From positions 496,001 through 560,000 of the forward strand of contig NZ_JAKGCS010000024.1 in the NCBI RefSeq assembly GCF_021556395.1: a stretch of DNA of 64,000 nucleotides, read 5' to 3'. The DNA comes from Acuticoccus kalidii. Its GTDB lineage: Bacteria; Pseudomonadota; Alphaproteobacteria; Rhizobiales; Amorphaceae. The translations under genes and the position numbers were made by a program. This document shows, one piece after another, positions 63,784 through 64,000 of this stretch. Under the pieces are notes generated by a model that did not search any database, had not been told where the DNA came from, and worked only from the letters and a program-made list of their open reading frames with translations. Each line of letters begins with the position of its first letter. Positions within the stretch are counted from its first letter, which is position 1.

Positions 63784-64000
63784 ATGGACAGGTTGCGCGG
63801 CATGGAGGTGTTCGTCGCGGTCGCCGACGCCGGAAGCCTCGCCGAGGCGGCGCGCCTCATCGGAATGAGCGCGCCCGCCGTGACGCGCGCCATCAATGCG
63901 CTCGAAACCCGCCTCGGCGTTCGCCTCTTCACGCGCACCACGCGCTCGCTTCGCCTCACGGATGCGGGGGCGCTCTATCTCGCGCGCTGCCGCGATCTTC
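63784..64000 (+). CDS. LysR-family regulator (3' part outside window)
   Basis: The first 72 residues show a LysR DNA-binding domain: MEVFVAVADAGSLAEAARLI, SAPAVTRAINALETRLGVRLF, TTRSLRLTDAG. The rest lies beyond the window. It probably controls the divergent PNPOx-fold/hydrolase operon through the palindrome 29 bp upstream. Confidence 0.9.
   Translation, partial: MDRLRGMEVFVAVADAGSLAEAARLIGMSAPAVTRAINALETRLGVRLFTRTTRSLRLTDAGALYLARCRDL

Noticed and set aside
1..64000. tRNA, rRNA, CRISPR arrays, IS elements or prophage
   Set aside because: None recognised while reading: no clover-leaf with TTCGA arm, no regularly spaced repeats, no transposase, integrase or phage genes.

Overview
This window is high-GC DNA from an alphaproteobacterium, most likely of the Hyphomicrobiales/Rhodobacterales type. 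The evidence is an NAD-dependent formate dehydrogenase of the FdsGBA-D kind, tripartite tricarboxylate transporters, two COG0523 GTPases behind GTTAT-type palindromes, an Rrf2/group III haemoglobin pair and the general gene style. The genus cannot be fixed from sequence reading alone. I recognised no rRNA, tRNA, IS element, phage or CRISPR array. About 59 protein genes fill nearly all of the sequence.

Layout. (1) 1-3.9 kb: a Gfo/Idh/MocA oxidoreductase (cut by the window edge) with a cupin gene, a compact TIM-barrel protein, a secreted RTX lipase-like protein and a 5'-truncated heavy-metal-associated (HMA) gene. (2) 3.8-27.9 kb: a stress/fermentation island with a P-type cation ATPase, host-attachment protein, FtsH paralogue, alpha/beta hydrolase, erythromycin-esterase-family protein, BON-domain protein, formate dehydrogenase fdsGBA and fdsD with a LysR gene, GNAT enzyme, HPP-CBS membrane protein, AdhP, ChaB, a divergent GroEL without GroES, a glycogen-debranching-type enzyme, a GT4 glycosyltransferase and an EEP-family phosphatase. 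At least five intergenic regions here carry TTGA-N6-TCAA-like inverted repeats of the FNR/FixK/Dnr type, suggesting a shared low-oxygen (or NO) regulon. (3) 28-36.4 kb: an arabino-oligosaccharide locus (GH51 arabinofuranosidase, five-gene Dpp/Opp-type ABC importer, ArsR-type regulator). (4) 36.5-38.8 kb: 5-formyl-THF cyclo-ligase, then a probable NO module (DUF488, truncated haemoglobin, NsrR-like Rrf2 regulator) sharing a 25-bp palindromic operator. (5) 38.8-42.3 kb: a second methionine aminopeptidase and two COG0523 metallochaperone GTPases on opposite strands, each behind a Zur-like palindrome.

(6) 42.3-49.4 kb: serine hydrolase, duplicated PPC/DUF296-domain protein and an RND multidrug efflux pair. 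(7) 49.4-53.8 kb: an NMT1/SsuA-type ABC importer with two different permeases and a divergently placed FadR-type GntR regulator. (8) 53.9-61 kb: a carboxylate-catabolism area with a ModA-like protein, FAH-family hydrolase, DapA-family protein lacking the usual tyrosine, RraA-family aldolase, FadR-type regulator and a TctCBA transporter. (9) 61-64 kb: an MntP manganese exporter behind a strongly structured leader, a haloalkane-dehalogenase-like hydrolase, a flavin/PNPOx-fold protein and the start of a LysR regulator with a 26-bp palindromic operator.

How the parts fit. Regions 2 and 4 look like an integrated response to oxygen limitation, NO and protein damage: formate and alcohol oxidation for reducing power, glycogen-type carbon turnover, spare chaperone and protease, and NO detoxification. 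Regions 5 and 9 handle Zn and Mn. Regions 3, 7 and 8 are nutrient uptake modules with local regulators. The strongest new observation is the repeated FNR-type box in region 2; the operators in regions 4, 5, 7 and 9 are the next best. All functional assignments are by family recognition from translated sequence; no database search was run.
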